A DNA stretch of 8,969 nt from Comamonadaceae bacterium CG_4_10_14_3_um_filter_60_75 (GTDB lineage Bacteria > Pseudomonadota > Gammaproteobacteria > Burkholderiales > Burkholderiaceae_C): positions 1-8,969 of the forward strand of contig PFKL01000030.1 in the NCBI GenBank assembly GCA_002784245.1. The letters run 5' to 3'. The notes under the pieces were generated by a model, which made no database searches, had not been told where the DNA came from, and saw nothing but the letters and a program-made list of their open reading frames with translations. A program made the position numbers and the translations under genes. Below, one piece after another: positions 7,343 through 8,969 of this stretch (positions are counted from its first letter, which is position 1; each line of letters begins with the position of its first letter).

Positions 7343-7606
7343 TCAGCGATGGTCAGGTGCTTGTGCATCGGCTGCTGGTGCCGGCACCATACCCAGCGCA
7401 CCGGTACTGCAGCGGGCCACGCACACGCCGCAGCCACTGCATTGCTCCGAATCTTGCAACACGGCGCGCTTTCGCCAGTTGTGCGTTTCAAAGACAAACA
7501 AGCGCAGATCACACGCAGAAATGCAGCGCCCGCAACCCGAACAGCGCGCGGTGTCGATGTGGGCAACGGGGTGCCTGTGCGCAGTAAACGTGTCCGTTGC
7601 AGTCAC
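7343..7606 (-). CDS. Small 2[4Fe-4S] ferredoxin-like protein
   Basis: This 87-aa protein has two complete CxxCxxCxxxC clusters: C22, C25, C28 and C32, then C56, C59, C62 and C66. This predicts two [4Fe-4S] centres for electron transfer in the cytoplasm. The proline that usually follows the last cysteine of each motif is missing (Asp and Ser instead), and the 23-residue spacing between motifs includes an aromatic and basic stretch ([11 protein letters not shown]). An Ala/Pro-rich tail follows. The partner enzyme is not identifiable in this window. The start codon is GTG (complement of 7604-7606). It overlaps the TGA stop of the esterase in a GTGA sequence, so translation is probably coupled to that gene. 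Alternative starts would be internal, and none is better. Confidence 0.88.
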   Translation of the reverse strand: MTATDTFTAHRHPVAHIDTARCSGCGRCISACDLRLFVFETHNWRKRAVLQDSEQCSGCGVCVARCSTGALGMVPAPAADAQAPDHR

Positions 7607-8187
7607 ACCAAATCCAGAAAATCAAAGATAGCGTCCAGGTGCTCGGCGTAGTCGCTCAGGCCGTGGTCGCCCGCGGGCAACAGCTTGATGGCCGCGCCAG
7701 CAAAATGCGCGGTCATCTCGCGCCAGTCAAGCAGCTCGTCGCCTTTGGCGATCAGCGCGTAATAGCGTTCGGGACGCGTGATCTGATCCAGCTCCATCGT
7801 CGCCATTTCGTCAACGTGCGCGGGTTCGAGCACAAAGTGCTGACTGCTGTCATGCCACAACGCGTGCTCGCCCAGGTGCGGCCGCAGGTCACGCGCCGGG
7901 CGTACCGCCGGGTTGAGCAGCACCGCCTTGCAACCCAGTTTCTCGGCCAGCCAGGCGGCGTAGAACCCACCCAGCGACGAGCCCATGATCGCCATGGTGT
8001 CTGCTGGCCAGCGCGCCACCGACTGCAAAACTGCGTCCATGGCTTGCCGCGGCGACGCCACCAGCTGCGGGCACAGCCAGGTGACGCCCGGGTGGCGCCG
8101 CGCCACGACGTCAGCCGTCAGCCGCGCCTTGGCCGACGCGGGTGACGAGAGAAAGCCGTGCAGGTATAACAAGTGGGTCGTCCTCAT
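7603..8187 (-). CDS. yqiA: YqiA/YcfP-family (UPF0227) alpha/beta-hydrolase esterase
   Basis: This 194-aa alpha/beta-hydrolase is of the YqiA type. E. coli YqiA is an esterase on short-chain substrates; the physiological substrate is unknown. The strand-turn HGF oxyanion motif is at 10-12 (LLYLHGFLSS). The nucleophile elbow GSSLGG is at 69-74 with Ser71. The acid is Asp150 in AKGDELLDW, and the catalytic His is H175 in AGDHGLSDY. All positions match the family, and the length is normal. The start MRTTHLLYLHGF fits family members. No SD is visible upstream, but a four-codon reading frame (ATG ATG AAC GTA TGA, complement of 8184-8198) ends on the start codon in an ATGA overlap. It heads the compact minus-strand run, overlapping the ferredoxin by 4 nt. 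Confidence 0.92.
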   Translation of the reverse strand: MRTTHLLYLHGFLSSPASAKARLTADVVARRHPGVTWLCPQLVASPRQAMDAVLQSVARWPADTMAIMGSSLGGFYAAWLAEKLGCKAVLLNPAVRPARDLRPHLGEHALWHDSSQHFVLEPAHVDEMATMELDQITRPERYYALIAKGDELLDWREMTAHFAGAAIKLLPAGDHGLSDYAEHLDAIFDFLDLV

Positions 8188-8264
8188 ACGTTCATCATAA
8201 GGGCCGCACGGGTATGGGACAGACGTTACGATGAAGCCCCTTTGCGCAACGCTGGAGAATTTGC
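8188..8264. promoter_or_regulatory. Divergent intergenic region, esterase / glutathione transferase
   Basis: These 77 bases separate two divergently transcribed genes and should hold both promoters. For the plus strand, TACGAT at 8227-8232 is a plausible -10 and GGAG at 8253-8256 is the SD of the transferase gene. I see no convincing -35 at the expected distance, and no clear promoter for the minus-strand run. The inference of promoters rests mainly on gene orientation. Confidence 0.3.
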
Positions 8265-8969
8265 ATGATTGACCTCTACACCGCCGCCACGCCCAACGGC
8301 CACAAAGTGTCTATTGCGCTGGAAGAACTGGGCCTGCCCTACACGCTCAAGGTGCTCGACCTAGCCGCGGGTGAACAAAAGCAACCGGCTTTTCTGGCGA
8401 TCAACCCCAACGGCCGCATTCCAGCCATCGTCGACCACGACGAGGACGATTTTTCGGTGTTCGAGTCGGGCGCCTGCCTGATCTATCTGGCCGAAAAAAC
8501 CGGCCAACTCATGCCCAGCGACCGCAAGGGTCGCTCTCGCGTGCTGCAATGGCTCATGTTCCAGATGGGCGGCGTTGGCCCCATGATGGGCCAGGCCAAC
8601 GTGTTTTACCGCTACTTCCCCGAGAAGATCCAAAGCGTGATCGACCGCTACCAGGGCGAGAGCAAACGCCTGTTTCGCGTGCTCGACACTCACCTGAGAG
8701 ACCAAGAGTTCCTGGCCGGAGACTATTCCATCGCCGACATCGCCAACTGGGCCTGGGTGCGTACGCACCGCTGGTCCGGCGTGGAGATCGACGATTTGCC
8801 GTACCTCAAACGCTGGCGCGATCAGATTCGCGGGCGCCCCGCCGTGCAGCGCGGCATTGAGCGCCCACCCTCAAGCATTGATTCGCGCGTGGACGACCCC
8901 GAAAAAGCCAGGCAATTTGCCGAAAATGCCCGCAAAATGCTGGAGCAAGGCCAGTCCAAAACCAAAGGC
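8265..8969 (+). CDS. yfcG: YfcG/YghU-type (Nu class) glutathione transferase, partial at 3' end
   Basis: At least 235 residues are encoded and the frame runs off the window without a stop. The N-terminal thioredoxin-like domain (1-~80) begins [14 protein letters not shown], with Thr9 and Asn11 in the positions that hold the glutathione thiols in E. coli YfcG. It continues through [13 protein letters not shown], with the cis-proline at IP, and the [15 protein letters not shown] glutathione-binding segment. The helical C-terminal domain carries [17 protein letters not shown] and the N-capping motif [12 protein letters not shown]. Known relatives act as disulfide-bond reductases using two glutathiones rather than as detoxifying transferases. 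The cysteine that E. coli YfcG carries in its SIADIACW motif is Asn here. The last ~30 residues are charged and probably extended. An SD, GGAG, lies eight bases upstream. At 235 codons it already exceeds YfcG (215 aa), so the missing part may be short. Confidence 0.92.
   Translation, partial: MIDLYTAATPNGHKVSIALEELGLPYTLKVLDLAAGEQKQPAFLAINPNGRIPAIVDHDEDDFSVFESGACLIYLAEKTGQLMPSDRKGRSRVLQWLMFQMGGVGPMMGQANVFYRYFPEKIQSVIDRYQGESKRLFRVLDTHLRDQEFLAGDYSIADIANWAWVRTHRWSGVEIDDLPYLKRWRDQIRGRPAVQRGIERPPSSIDSRVDDPEKARQFAENARKMLEQGQSKTKG

Noticed and set aside
7597..8145. 182-codon plus-strand frame opposite the esterase
   Set aside because: The minus strand here encodes an intact catalytic triad and HGF motif; the plus-strand frame is Arg/Gln/His-rich shadow sequence.

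Overview
The window reads as chromosomal DNA from a betaproteobacterium of the order Burkholderiales, most likely a Comamonadaceae (Rhodoferax/Polaromonas-like) species. The evidence is the fairly GC-rich coding, the protein styles (a metal-switched HemB, a short PilZ protein, a YqiA-like esterase, a YfcG-like GST) and a short intergenic repeat of a kind I associate with that family. The genus is inference. Coding density is very high and no gene-free stretch reaches 300 bases. There is no integrase, transposase, CRISPR array or phage gene.

Layout. (1) 62-3942, plus strand: hemB, a CorA-type divalent-metal transporter, a MarC-family membrane protein and a histone-deacetylase-fold hydrolase. 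Two related copies of a ~42-bp repeat lie in opposite orientation on either side of corA. One contains the hemB stop codon and the other touches the marC start codon. (2) 3951-4040, minus strand: tRNA-Ser(UGA), transcribed away from a small plus-strand PilZ gene (4109-4492). (3) 4489-8187, minus strand: a compact run of six genes, with gaps of 20 nt or less or overlaps of 4 nt. In transcription order they are a YqiA-like esterase, a small 2[4Fe-4S] ferredoxin, a J-domain-only protein, and three alpha-helical soluble proteins I do not recognise (185, 247 and 407 aa). The first two unknowns carry very acidic C-termini. (4) 8265 to the window end, plus strand: a YfcG/Nu-class glutathione transferase with no stop codon inside the window.

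How the genes fit together. HemB has the aspartate-type metal site of Mg-dependent porphobilinogen synthases and sits next to a possible Mg2+ transporter, but co-regulation is only a guess. The most interesting region is the minus-strand run. A dedicated J-domain protein followed by three tightly coupled unknown proteins suggests a chaperone-assisted complex. Nothing in the sequence proves its function, and I make no specific functional claim for the three unknown proteins. The 407-aa gene and the convergent PilZ gene end on one shared TTAA palindrome that supplies both stop codons.
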